Origin: Microbacterium sp.
Lineage (GTDB): Bacteria > Actinomycetota > Actinomycetes > Actinomycetales > Microbacteriaceae
NCBI GenBank assembly: GCA_003248655.1
Contig: QFPM01000023.1
Span: 1-42,745, forward strand
DNA length: 42,745 nucleotides
Reading direction: 5' to 3'
The notes under the pieces are model-generated. The model did no database searches and was not told where the DNA came from. It was given only the letters and a program-made list of their open reading frames with translations. The position numbers and the translations under genes were made by a program. Below, in pieces: positions 1-9,900 of this stretch (positions within the stretch are counted from its first letter, which is position 1; each line of letters opens with the position of its first letter).

Positions 1-45
1 CCCGAGGAGGTGACCGAACCCGATCTCCAAGCCCTCACCGCCTGA
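1..45 (+). CDS. C-terminal end of an unidentified protein (partial)
   Basis: An open frame enters from the left edge and ends at a TGA at 43-45, giving 14 residues ending in DLQALTA. The acidic, helix-like tail is followed by about 90 bases of intergenic sequence. Nothing identifies the family; only the existence of a frame running in from outside is visible. Confidence 0.3.
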   Translation, partial: PEEVTEPDLQALTA

Positions 46-125
46 CCCCAAACCATCGAAGGATCACGAATCAGATACACCACTCAAAAGGACTTGACCC
101 CGATCATAGCTGAGGGGGCCCACGA

Positions 126-131
126 TAGGAT
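126..131 (+). promoter_or_regulatory. -10 box (TAGGAT) for the TetR gene at 138
   Basis: TAGGAT ends six bases before the ATG at 138, so transcription would begin at or next to the start codon. The same spacing recurs at several other genes here. No convincing -35 is visible. Confidence 0.45.
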
Positions 132-137
132 CGAGCT

Positions 138-713
138 ATGAACGACCACGCCGTAGTGGTGCGACTTCGCCAGGCCGCACTCGAGCTGGCGTCGGCGAGC
201 CCCGACGAGAAGCTCACGGTCAGCAGCATCTGCGCGGCCGCCGGCGTCTCCCGCGACGATTTCTACAGCGCGGCCTCCAACCCGATTCAGCTGCTGGGCG
301 AGGCTCTCAGCGACGAACTGCTGTCCGCGCTGGCCCAGGCGCCCGACGAAATGCCCCAGGGCGAGCGCTTGCGCATCTCGCTCGGCCACGTGGCCCGGTG
401 GAACGCGATCTACCGGGGCCCGCTGCACAGCGAGCTGATCGCATCCCTTCAGAAGACGCTCTTCGCCGCGCTGCGCAGCACCAACGAGGAGTTCCGGCGC
501 CGGCATCCCGACCTCCTCCCCGACGGGGTCTCCGCCGACGACGACTTCGCCATCTCGTTCCTGGCCTCTTATATGGCGGGCGGCTCGATCGCGTCGATCG
601 CGTTCTGGCTCGAGGATGCCGACGCCGACATCGAGGGCGACATCGACCGGATCGTCGAGCTGTCGCGGGCTGTCGCCCCCGGGTTCATGGCGCCGCTCTG
701 GTCGCAGTCCTGA
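138..713 (+). CDS. TetR-family transcriptional regulator
   Basis: This 191-residue protein has an N-terminal helix-turn-helix (about residues 25-50, around AAGVSRDDFY) and an all-helical C-terminal part, the usual TetR layout and length. The HTH is slightly atypical, with DDFY where many members have YxHF. The ATG at 138 is preferred because a -10 box lies six bases upstream, suggesting a leaderless message. It converges on the thiolase at 750-1976. Control of the neighbouring thiolase and carrier genes is plausible from position only. The ligand is unknown. Confidence 0.8.
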   Translation: MNDHAVVVRLRQAALELASASPDEKLTVSSICAAAGVSRDDFYSAASNPIQLLGEALSDELLSALAQAPDEMPQGERLRISLGHVARWNAIYRGPLHSELIASLQKTLFAALRSTNEEFRRRHPDLLPDGVSADDDFAISFLASYMAGGSIASIAFWLEDADADIEGDIDRIVELSRAVAPGFMAPLWSQS

Positions 714-749
714 GCGGCGGGTCGTCGCCGACGGCATCCGGAGCGCTGT

Positions 750-1976
750 TCAGGACAGCCGCTCGATGACCATCGCCATGCCCATTCCGCCGCCGACGCA
801 CATCGCCTCGACGCCGAACCGGCCGTCGCACTGCACGAGGGCGTTGATGAGGCTGCTGGTGATGCGCGCGCCGGTCATGCCGAACGGATGCCCGAGCGCG
901 ATGGCGCCGCCGTTGACGTTGAGCCGGTCGATGTCGATGCCGAGCGCCTGCGCCGATCCCAGCGCCTGAACGGCGAATGCCTCGTTGATCTCGAACAGGT
1001 CGATGTCCGACAGTGACAGACCGGCGGAGCGCAGGGCCGCCGGGATCGCGGTGACGGGGCCGAGTCCCATGATCTCGGGCGACAGGCCGGTGACGGCGGT
1101 CGAGACGATGCGCGCGAGCGGGGTGATGCCGAGCTGCTTCGCCTTGACGTCGCTCATGACCACGAGCGCGGCGGCACCGTCGTTGAGGGGGCACGCGTTG
1201 CCGGCGGTGACGGTGCCGTCCGGGCGGAAGACCGGCTGCAGCTGGCTGACGGCGTCGAGCGTCACGCCGGCACGCGGGGAATCGTCGGTGGAGACCACGG
1301 TGCCGTCCGCGAGCACGACCGGGGTGATGTCCTTCGCCCAGAATCCGTCGGCCGTGGCCCTCTCGGCGAGATTCTGGCTGCGCACGGCGAATTCGTCCTG
1401 CTCGCGGCGGCTCATGCCGATGCGCTGCTGCACGTTCTCGGCCGTCTGGCCCATCGAGATGTACGCGTCGGGCAGTTCGCCGGAGTCGCGCGGGTCGGCC
1501 CACGGCTCCGCCCCGCCGGCGGCGCGACGCGCGGTGCGCGCGATCGCGTCGGCGAACAGCGGGTTGGTGAGGTCCACGCCGGGGACGCCGTCGCTGGTGC
1601 CGCGGGCGAATCCGCTGACCAGCTCGACGCCGGCCGAGATGTACGCGTCGCCCTCACCGGCGCGGATCGCGTGGAAGGCCATGCGGGTGGTCTGCAGCGA
1701 CGACGCGCAGTACCGGGTGATCGTCGTGCCGGGCAGGTGGTCGTAGCCGAGCAGCACCGACACCCGGCGGCCCATGTTCGCCCCCTGCTCGCCACCGGGC
1801 AGACCGCAGCCGAGCAGGAGGTCGGTGAGGTCGGCGGGGTCGAGCTCGGGCACCTTCGCCAGGGCGGCGCGCACCATCTGCGCGGACAGGTCGTCGGCGC
1901 GGGTGTCTTTCAGCGATCCCTTGCCGGCGCGGCCGATGGGCGAACGGGCGGTGGAGACGATGACGGCTTCGGGCAT
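750..1976 (-). CDS. Thiolase (acetyl-CoA C-acyltransferase)
   Basis: This is a full-length 408-residue cytoplasmic thiolase. The acyl-accepting cysteine is Cys90 in TRYCASSLQ, the catalytic histidine is His363 in ALGHPFGMTG, and the second cysteine is Cys393 in MCVGGGMGMA. These residues mark it as a degradative or biosynthetic thiolase that cleaves or condenses 3-ketoacyl-CoA and acetyl-CoA. It lies downstream of an MFS carrier on the same strand, separated by a strong hairpin at 2007-2046, so it may have its own promoter or be read through at reduced level. A role in fatty acid, steroid or aromatic side-chain breakdown is an inference; substrate length cannot be read from sequence. Confidence 0.92.
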   Translation of the reverse strand: MPEAVIVSTARSPIGRAGKGSLKDTRADDLSAQMVRAALAKVPELDPADLTDLLLGCGLPGGEQGANMGRRVSVLLGYDHLPGTTITRYCASSLQTTRMAFHAIRAGEGDAYISAGVELVSGFARGTSDGVPGVDLTNPLFADAIARTARRAAGGAEPWADPRDSGELPDAYISMGQTAENVQQRIGMSRREQDEFAVRSQNLAERATADGFWAKDITPVVLADGTVVSTDDSPRAGVTLDAVSQLQPVFRPDGTVTAGNACPLNDGAAALVVMSDVKAKQLGITPLARIVSTAVTGLSPEIMGLGPVTAIPAALRSAGLSLSDIDLFEINEAFAVQALGSAQALGIDIDRLNVNGGAIALGHPFGMTGARITSSLINALVQCDGRFGVEAMCVGGGMGMAMVIERLS

Positions 1977-2006
1977 GGTTGGTCCTTTCAGAGGGGCAGA
2001 CGTGCG

Positions 2007-2046
2007 ACGTCCGGTCGCACCGGTCGGAACCGGTGCGACCGGACGT
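2007..2046. terminator. Perfect 18-bp hairpin between the MFS gene and the thiolase gene
   Basis: Arms 2007-2024 and 2029-2046 are perfect reverse complements around a 4-base loop (CGGA). The hairpin lies just past the MFS stop codon and upstream of the thiolase start. There is no T-run, so it may be an attenuating or RNA-stabilising hairpin rather than a classic intrinsic terminator. Confidence 0.7.
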
Positions 2047-2052
2047 GTCGCT

Positions 2053-3429
2053 TCAGGAGCGGTGCTTGGCGGTGGCCTCGCTCAGCGCCTCGCCGGCGGC
2101 GAGGTTGCTGAGCACCTCAGCGGCGGCGATCTCGTCGGTCGCGGCCAGCTTGTCGAAGCCCGTCATCGGCGGGTACTTGTACTTGCCGAGGAAGAAGATG
2201 ATGATCGCGCAGACCACCAGGATGCCGATCAGCAGCGGCATCACGCCGGCGTACGAGCCGGCGGCGTCGAACGCGGCACCCATCAGCAGCGGACCGAGGG
2301 CCGACGTGATCATGAACACCGACTGCAGAACGCCCAGGATCTTGCCGAACGACTGCATCCCCAGGTAGCGGGTGACCGTGAGCGGGAGGAGGTCGCTCTC
2401 GATGCCGAACGTGAAGCCGATGAACGCGACTGCGGCGGCAGCCTGCACGAACGGCGCGTGCAGCAGCAGGATGCCGACGATCGGCGCGAGGATGATGATC
2501 GGCGCGATGATGCGCACGTGGATGCGGTCGATGAGGAACCCGCCGAGGAGGCGCCCAGCGAGCGAGGAGAGGCCGAGGACGGTGAGGAGCAGCGCCGCCT
2601 GCGGAGGGGTGAGGCCCTCGTCGGTCATCATCGGCACCAGGTTCACCTGCAGGGCGATCAGCACCATGCCGACGGGCCCGAGGCCGAGGATGATCTGCCA
2701 GAACTGGCGCGTGCGCACGGCCTCGCGGAAGGTCAGGCCGGGAAGCGCGAGGCTGACGTTGGAGCCCGTCTCGACCGTCGACTCCGCGAGTCGGCCGCGG
2801 TTGTGGCGCTCGGCACGGCCGCGGACGAACAGCAGCACCATGATGGTGCCGAACACGGCCGGGATGAGTCCCAGCACGACGTAGGCGCCGCGCCAGCCGA
2901 CGCCGGCGATGAGGAACCCGGCGAGCAGGGGAAGAAGGGAGGCGCCGACAGCGGTGAGGGCGGCGTGGATGCCGGTCGCGAGGGCGCGCTTGTTGTCGAA
3001 CCACGACACGATCGCCTTGGTCATCGGAAGCATCGTGCCCGCGCCGAAGAAGCCGAGGAAGAAGTACGGCAGATAGTAGAGGGCGACAACGGGCGGGGTC
3101 AGCGAGATCGCGACCACCGACAGCCCGTAGAGGATGAAGCTCGGGACGAGCACGTAGCGCACCGTGAAGGTCGACAGCAGGCGTCCGACCAGCAGCATGC
3201 CCACGGCCACGCCGAGGGCGCCGACGGTGTATGCGCTCGTGACGATCGTGCGGCCGAAGCCCATCTCGAGCGAGATCGGCACGACGAACAGGCTCAGGGT
3301 CGACAGGCCCACCGGGCCGGGGCCGACGGCGCTCGCGAAACCACCGCCGATGACCACCTGCCAGGGGCTGCGCCGACGGCGACCGGTGTCGGGTGGGCTG
3401 GAACTCATCGTGGGTGCGACGGCATGCAT
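2053..3429 (-). CDS. MFS transporter (12-TM, OFA/MCT-like)
   Basis: A polytopic inner-membrane carrier of 458 residues with about 12 hydrophobic helices and a basic central loop (around VRGRAERHNRGR) between helices 6 and 7. The first helix region (GGGFASAVGPGP) and the WFDNKRALATG loop resemble the oxalate/formate-antiporter and monocarboxylate groups of the major facilitator superfamily. The start is placed at the ATG at 3427-3429 because GAGGAGGA lies eight bases upstream; a longer frame exists but has no such site. It is upstream of the thiolase, so uptake of an organic acid for breakdown is a reasonable guess. Substrate is not determinable. Confidence 0.85.
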   Translation of the reverse strand: MHAVAPTMSSSPPDTGRRRRSPWQVVIGGGFASAVGPGPVGLSTLSLFVVPISLEMGFGRTIVTSAYTVGALGVAVGMLLVGRLLSTFTVRYVLVPSFILYGLSVVAISLTPPVVALYYLPYFFLGFFGAGTMLPMTKAIVSWFDNKRALATGIHAALTAVGASLLPLLAGFLIAGVGWRGAYVVLGLIPAVFGTIMVLLFVRGRAERHNRGRLAESTVETGSNVSLALPGLTFREAVRTRQFWQIILGLGPVGMVLIALQVNLVPMMTDEGLTPPQAALLLTVLGLSSLAGRLLGGFLIDRIHVRIIAPIIILAPIVGILLLHAPFVQAAAAVAFIGFTFGIESDLLPLTVTRYLGMQSFGKILGVLQSVFMITSALGPLLMGAAFDAAGSYAGVMPLLIGILVVCAIIIFFLGKYKYPPMTGFDKLAATDEIAAAEVLSNLAAGEALSEATAKHRS

Positions 3430-3762
3430 ATGCTCTGTCCTCCTCATCGAGTCGTCGGCCGGAAACTCACCGTTGAGTATCCATTCAAGCCGAACGAGCC
3501 AAATGTATGCGCGGCGCGCACATCCCGCAAGAGTCAAATTCTAGAATCTTCTCTCTTGACGCCGGGTGGAATCGATGCAAGGGGCGACCGCCCGGCATCC
3601 TCACCGCATCGGTAATGCGAACTTTCCGCGTCATGACGGGGCATCCGCCCGGTATGCACGACACTCCGCGCCGCACCGCCGCCTCCTCTGGAAGAGCCGC
3701 CGATTCCACTGAGCCGGCTTGCGGCCCGGCCACGCGATCCTGCTAATGTATACATTCACCCG
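3430..3762. promoter_or_regulatory. Divergent intergenic region between two MFS genes
   Basis: This 333-bp gap between divergent transporter genes has no convincing gene. It holds the ribosome-binding site of the left MFS gene (3438-3445), a 10-bp perfect palindrome ATTCTAGAAT at 3538-3547, and the AT-rich operator/promoter just upstream of the right MFS gene. Both genes must be driven from here. Confidence 0.6.
3745..3756 (+). promoter_or_regulatory. Palindromic operator overlapping a -10 box
   Basis: AATGTATACATT is a perfect 12-bp palindrome. Its right half contains TACATT (3751-3756), a -10 box ending six bases before the ATG at 3763. A repressor bound here would block the promoter directly. 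The cognate regulator is unknown; the composition resembles PadR/MarR-type sites. Confidence 0.55.
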
Positions 3763-5079
3763 ATGGCGGGAGAGCTGACGGGTCGATTGACACGGTGCAG
3801 ACGAGAGGCGGTGACGACGTTGTTCCGCTCCCTGCGCATCCGCGGCTACCGCATCTGGTGGATCGGGATGACCGCGTCGAACCTCGGCACGTGGGTGCAG
3901 CGGATCGCCCAGGACTGGCTCGTGCTCACCGTCCTCACGAACGAGGACGCGACCGCCGTCGCGGTCAACATGGTGCTGAACTTCCTGCCGCCGGTCGCGC
4001 TGCTGCCGCTGACCGCACTCGTCGCCGACCGGTTCGACCGGAAGAAGACGCTGCTGGTCACGCAGAGCATCCAGGCACTGCTCGCGATCGCCCTCGCGGT
4101 GCTCACCCTCACCGGCACGATCGAGCTCTGGATGGTGTTCGGGCTGTCAGCCGCGCTCGGGATCACGTCGGCGTTCGACCAGCCGGTGCGGCAGACGTTC
4201 GTCTCGGAGCTCGTGCCGATCAGCAGCATCGGCAACGCCATCGCACTCAACCAGATGTCGTTCAACGCCGGCCGGCTCATCGGCCCGGGGCTCGGCGGCC
4301 TGCTCGTGGCGGTCGCGGGGCCCGGCTGGGGATTCGTGGTCAACGCGGTCGCCTTCGCCGGGACGATCATCGCGCTCGTCATCATCCCGGCGAGTGCCCG
4401 CGACATCCCGGTCCGGCTTCCGACCGCGGGCGGGGTGGGCAAGGCGTTCTCGTTCATCAGATCCAGAGGCGACGTCGCGGTCATCTTCGTGATGATGTTC
4501 TTCGTCGGGCTGTTCGCGCTCAACACCCCGCTGTACATCGCGACGATGACCCGCATCGAGTTCCATGTCGGGGCGAACATGCTCGGCTACCTCACCTCCG
4601 CGATGGCGATCGGCTCGCTCACCGGCGCCCTGATGGCCGCCCGCCGCGGCCAGCCAACGCTCAAGCACCTCACGATCGCGTCCGCGGGACTGGGCGCCGC
4701 GTTCCTCATCTGCGCGATCGCACCCGCCCTGTGGTTCTTCGGCGTCGCGCTCGCATGCCTGGGCATGGGGGTCATGACGACGACGGCATCCGCCAACGGC
4801 CTCATCCAGATCGCGACGCCGCCCGAGCTGCGCGGCCGCGTGATCGCGATCTACCTCGCGAGCCTCAGCGTCGCCTCGGCCGTGGGCGCGCTCATCGCCG
4901 GCCCGATCATCGACGTGTTCGGACCGCGCTGGGCGATGGTGGCGGCGGGGACGGCATCCCTCATCGCCGTCACCATCGTGCTGGTCTGGCTCGCCGTCGC
5001 GCGCAGCTTCCGGGTGCACTGGAACCGCAGCCTGCGCTGGCCGCTGCGGTTCGCTCCCCGGCCCGACCCGGGCACGTGA
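3763..5079 (+). CDS. MFS exporter (MFS_3-like)
   Basis: A 438-residue integral membrane protein with 10-12 predicted helices. The start of the core, RIRGYRIWWIGMTASNLGTW, and the ADRFDRKK loop after helix 2 are typical of the actinobacterial MFS_3 exporter group, often linked to efflux of drugs or siderophores. The ATG at 3763 has no Shine-Dalgarno site but lies six bases after a -10 box, so leaderless translation is favoured. A GTG at 3811 with AGAGG upstream is an alternative start that would remove 16 residues. Its promoter carries a palindrome, so it is probably repressed until an inducer appears. Confidence 0.85.
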   Translation: MAGELTGRLTRCRREAVTTLFRSLRIRGYRIWWIGMTASNLGTWVQRIAQDWLVLTVLTNEDATAVAVNMVLNFLPPVALLPLTALVADRFDRKKTLLVTQSIQALLAIALAVLTLTGTIELWMVFGLSAALGITSAFDQPVRQTFVSELVPISSIGNAIALNQMSFNAGRLIGPGLGGLLVAVAGPGWGFVVNAVAFAGTIIALVIIPASARDIPVRLPTAGGVGKAFSFIRSRGDVAVIFVMMFFVGLFALNTPLYIATMTRIEFHVGANMLGYLTSAMAIGSLTGALMAARRGQPTLKHLTIASAGLGAAFLICAIAPALWFFGVALACLGMGVMTTTASANGLIQIATPPELRGRVIAIYLASLSVASAVGALIAGPIIDVFGPRWAMVAAGTASLIAVTIVLVWLAVARSFRVHWNRSLRWPLRFAPRPDPGT

Positions 5080-5097
5080 CGCCGACCCGCGGCGGCC

Positions 5098-6624
5098 TCA
5101 GAGGGCCGGGGCCACCGTGCGGTCGGCGCCCACCGGGCGTTCGCGGTGCTCGCGCAGCACCACGAGCGAGCGGGATTCGAGCGTGATCGCCGTGCCGGGC
5201 TCGACCGGCGCACGCCCCACCAGCTGGCCGCCGGTGTCGACGAGCACATCCCACGTGGGCGAGCGCCGCACGTCGGGCATCCGGAAGTCGATCGGGGCGT
5301 CTCCCGCGTTGAACAGCACGATGAAATGCTTGTCGACGATCGGCTGACCGCGGCTGTCGCGCTCGCGGATGCCCTGCCCGTTGAGGAACATGCCGACGGC
5401 GAGCCCGAAGCCCGACTCCCAGTCCTCGCGCTCCATGAGCGTGCCGTCCGGACGCAGCCAGGCGATGTCGTTGCGGTGCGCGCCGGGGTCGAGCTTCGCC
5501 GCGGCCGCGGCATCCGGATCCCTCGGCTGAGCGGGGCGGCCGTCGAAGAAGCGGCTGCGCCGGAAGGTGGGATGCTCCCTCCGCAGGCGCGACAGCGTCG
5601 CGGTGAACTCGACGAGCGCGGAGTCGGTGTCGGACCAGTCCACCCACGTGGTGTCGTTGTCCTGGTTGTAGCCGTTGTTGTTGCCGCCCTGCGTGCGGCC
5701 GAGCTCATCGCCGTGCAGCAGCATGGGCACGCCCTGGCTGAGCAGCAGCGTCGCGAGGAAGTTGCGCTGCTGCCGCGACCGCAGCGCCAGCACGGCGGGG
5801 TCGTCGGTGTCGCCCTCGACGCCGCCGTTCCACGACCGGTTGTCGTCGGTGCCGTCGCGGCCGTCCTCGCCGTTCGCGTCGTTGTGCTTCTCGTTGTACG
5901 AGACGAGGTCGCGAAGCGTGAAGCCGTCGTGGGCGGTGACGAAGTTGATGGATGCCACCGGGCGGCGGCCGGAGTGCGCGTACAGGTCGGATGACCCGGT
6001 CAGTCGTGACGCGAACTCGCCGAGCGCCTGAGGCTCGCCGCGCCAGAAGTCGCGCACCGTGTCGCGGTAGGCTCCGTTCCATTCGGTCCACTGCGGCGGG
6101 AAGTTGCCCACCTGGTAGCCGCCGGGACCGACATCCCACGGCTCGGCGATGAGCTTCACCTGCGAGACCACCGGGTCCTGCTGCACGAGCTCGAAGAACG
6201 CGGCCAGCTTGTCGACGTCGTAGAACTCGCGGGCGAGGGTCGCGGCCAGGTCGAACCGGAAGCCGTCGACGTGCATGTCGAGCACCCAGTACCGCAGCGA
6301 GTCCATGATCAGCTGCAGCGTGTGCGGGTTGCCGACGTTGAGGCTGTTCCCGGTGCCGGTGTAGTCGGTGTAGAACCGCTTGTCGTCGTCTTGGAGCTTG
6401 TAATAGGCGCGGTTGTCGATGCCGCGCATCGACAGGGTGGGCCCCAGGTGGTTGCCCTCGGCGGTGTGGTTGTAGACGACGTCGAGGATCACCTCGATGC
6501 CGGCCGAGTGCAGCGCCTTGACCATCGCCTTGAACTCCTGCACCTGGTCGCCGCGGTGGCGGTCGCTGGCGTAGGTGTTCTGCGGGGCGAAATACGAGAT
6601 CGTGTTGTAGCCCCAGTAGTTCGT
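5098..6624 (-). pseudogene. glgX: Glycogen debranching enzyme GlgX, 5'-truncated
   Basis: About 508 C-terminal residues of a GH13 debranching enzyme remain; full proteins of this family are near 700. Visible landmarks are NYWGYNTI at the broken end, VILDVVYNHTAEG, the nucleophile region HVDGFRFDLA, the acid/base region LIAEPWDVG, and TAHDGFTL carrying the third catalytic acid. The N-terminal carbohydrate-binding part and the start codon are missing because the sequence switches at about 6,620-6,627 to a methylase remnant on the other strand. An internal ATG at 6543 could start a shorter product, but it would lack part of the barrel. The family removes limit-dextrin side chains from glycogen. 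The lost 5' end is not elsewhere in this window. Confidence 0.88.
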
Positions 6625-6907
6625 GTGGGAGGCGACGGTCCGCCTTGCGGCGGTGATGGCGAAGCACGGAGCCGATCAGGTCGCTTCGCTGCTCCCTTCA
6701 GTTCAGACGAGGGTGAATCTCGACGCGGTGAAGGAGTTGGGATTCCTGCTCTTCCACGAGGCAGAGAAGAAGCGCGACACCAAAGACGCGATTCTCTTCA
6801 ACGGGCTGGTGAGTGCGTGGGGTGACGTGAACGAGCAGGCGCGAAATCACGCCGGTACCCCGCGAGCCGTTCAGCAGGCGTTCGACTTCGATGAGGATGG
6901 GGACTGA
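6623..6907 (+). pseudogene. 3' remnant of a DUF1156-type DNA methylase
   Basis: The frame encodes about 94 residues beginning VWEATVRLAAVM and including LGFLLFHEAEKK and FNGLVSAWGDV. From memory of the family, this matches the conserved C-terminal tail of DUF1156 adenine-specific methylases (WEA...LAYRLY...ERKG...YNALV). All catalytic motifs (for example NPPY) are absent because the sequence begins at the junction with glgX. The stop is five bases before the DUF499 ATPase gene, the order expected of these clusters. A short independent product from the GTG at 6623 is possible but would not be a methylase. Confidence 0.65.
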
Positions 6908-6912
6908 GTTCG

Positions 6913-9900
6913 ATGGCGATGAACAACCGTGATCGCGTGGGCAAGGCCTTCGACCTGTTGTCGGAGGGTCTGCTTGATTCCGTCGACGAAGTGATGACCG
7001 CCGCCTACGGCACTTCGGACTGGCCCGCAACGTGGGCACAAGAAGACGCACAGCGACGGGGCGGGCCGGCACGAACGCTGACGAAGCACGACGTCCAGGT
7101 GCAGCTTCGCGCGATCACCGAACAGGGCTACCGCTTCAAGGACGTGCTGTCGCGTGCGCAGCAGGGGTTCGGCTCAGAACTGCGCGAGACGCGCAATCTG
7201 TGGGCGCACAACGAGCCTTTCAGTTCTGATGACGCAGCGCGCGCGCTCGACACGATCGAGCGGCTGCTCCACGCCGTCGGCGCGGTCGACTCCGCCGAGG
7301 ACGTCCGCAAACTCCGGGTCGACCTGCAGCGCACGGTCTTCGAGGATCAGACGCGCAAGCAGGTCAAGCGGACGACGGTGACCCTCGACCCGGGTTCGGG
7401 TCTGCGGCCCTGGCGCGAGGTGATACGCCCACATGATGATGTGGCGCGCGGCGAGTTCACGGCATCGGAGTTCGCTGCCGACCTGCATCTCGTTCGAACC
7501 GGTCAGGCGACGAGCCCCGAGTATGGCGACCCGGTCGAGTTCTTCACACGCACGTACCTCACGGAAGGTCTTCGGGATCTGCTGTCGCGTGCTCTCCGAC
7601 GCGTGGGCGGCGGGGACGGGAACGCGAGCCCGGTCGTCAACCTGCAGACGAACTTCGGTGGCGGCAAGACCCACTCGATGCTCGCCCTGTACCACCTGTT
7701 CAGCGGCACGCCTGCGAAGGACTTCCCGCAGGAGCTGCAGGAGCTCATCGCTGAGACCGGGAACCCGGATCTTGCTGCGCTGGGAGTGAAACGCGTCGCA
7801 CTTGTCGGCACGTACTTGAAGGCGGGATCACCGCTTATCAAGGATGACGGGACCGAGGTCCGCACGCTCTGGGGCGAGCTCGCCTGGCAGCTCGGCGGCC
7901 GCGAGGCCTACGACCTGATCGCTGAGGACGACCGTGCCGGGACGAACCCGGGCGAGGCGCTGCGCACGCTGACCGCGAAGTACTCACCGGCGCTGATCCT
8001 CATCGATGAGTGGGTCGCGTACGCGCGGCAGCTCGTCACGGACAAGGAGCTTCCGTCTGGCTCGTTCGAGACGCAGTTCACATTCGCGCAGTCGCTGACC
8101 GAAGTCGTTCGGTCGGTGCCTGGTGCGATGCTCGTTGTCTCGATCCCGGCATCCGACACCGGTGATGCGGGCAGCGGAAGCGACATCGAGATCGGTGGTG
8201 CAAACGGTCAGCTCGCGCTGGAACGGCTGCAGAACGTGATCCGTCGTGTCGCGGACCAGTGGAGGCCGTCGAGCAAAGACGAGTCCTTCGAGATCGTTCG
8301 CCGCCGGCTGTTTCAAGCGCCGAACGCCGAGGGCCTGACCACGATCTCCGCCGTAGCACGCAGCTTCGTCACCCTGTATCGGAGCAACACTGCTCTGTTT
8401 CCGCGCGATGCCGCGGCCCCGAGTGACGACTACGAGCAGCGCATCCGGGCGTCGTACCCGCTACACCCCGAGTTGCTGGATCGTCTGTACGAGGACTGGT
8501 CCACGCTGGAGCGGTTCCAGCGCACGCGCGGTGTGCTCAAGCTCGTGTCATCGATCGTGCACGAGTTGTGGGCCTCCAACGACACTTCTCCGCTGATCCT
8601 CCCCGGCAACGTGCCGCTGGAGGCGACGACCGTCAACACCGACCTCACCCAGTACCTCGAGGACCAGTGGAAGCCCATCATCGACTCGGACATCGACGGC
8701 CCGGGGTCAATGGCGCAACAGATCGACCTCGACCGCCCCAATCTGGGGCAGCGGTTCGTGACGCAGCGGATCGCGCGAACGATCTTCATGGGAGCTGCCC
8801 CGAGGATCAAGTCGTCGCGGAAGGGCTTGGACAAGCAGTACGTCTGGCTCGGAACAGCGGCTCCCGGTGACACGCTCGGCAACTTCGGCAGTGCGATCGA
8901 GCTGCTCGCGCAGCGGTCGACGTACTTCTACGAGGAACAGGGCCACTACTGGTTCGACACTCAACCGTCGGTGACGAAGACCGCGAACGACTACGCCGAG
9001 CGACTCCGCGAGGACGTGGAGACCGTGTGGAACGAGATCACGGAACGGCTCCGCAGCGAGGAACGTTCGAGGGGCGTCTTCGATCGGGTGCACGTCGCGC
9101 CGGCATCCAGCGCCGACATCCCGGACCTCGAAGACGCGCGCCTGGTGATCGTCCACCCACGCCACTCGCGGCGGAAGTCGGACGGTGCCGACTCCTCAGC
9201 CCACCAGTGGGTACGCGACGCGATCGAGACCAAGGGCGCAAGCCAGCGCATACACCGCAATACCCTCGTCTTCCTTGTCGCAGACAAGAGCGAGCTGGAG
9301 AGCCTGGAAGCCGCCGCGCGCAGCTACCTCGCGTGGAAGCGCGTGCAGGCCACCAGCGAGAGCCTCAACCTGTCGGTGCAGCAGCGCAAGCAGACCGACG
9401 ACTGGGTCATGCGTCTGGATCGGACCGTCTCGGATCGAATCCGCGACACCTTCGTGTGGGCGGTCTACCCCGAACAGTTCGACGCCACCAAACCGTTCGA
9501 GCTGATCACGGACAAGGTGCCCGACTCGAGCGGCCGCTCCCTCGCCGAGCGCGTCGGCGCCAAGCTGTCCCGCGACGACCAGCTCGTCACCGAGCTCGGT
9601 GCGCCAATACTCGGTGCCACACTGCACCAGGAACTCGGACAACTGTGGCGCGATAGAGGCGAGATCAGCGTCGGCGAACTGTGGGGCTACTTCACTCGTT
9701 ACGTCTATCTGCCCCGCCTCGTTCGCCGCGAGACCCTCGACTCCGCGATCGAGCGCTCGCTGAACTCCGTGCTCGTCGACGGCGAGAAGTTCGCGATCGC
9801 GACGGCGAAGGACACCGACTCCGGTCGCTACCGCGGACTGATCGTTCCGCCTGCGCACAACGCCGCGCTCCAGGTGACAGACAGCACGCTCCTCGTGGAC

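Noticed and set aside
1774..3615. Long plus-strand frame of 613 codons opposite the MFS gene
   Set aside because: Its composition is extreme Arg/Glu/Asp/Gly typical of antisense frames in high-GC DNA, while the minus strand encodes a clear 12-helix transporter.
5098..6624. glgX interrupted by a simple insertion
   Set aside because: The missing 5' part does not reappear on the far side of the 8-kb locus or anywhere in the window, so a rearrangement or assembly join fits better.
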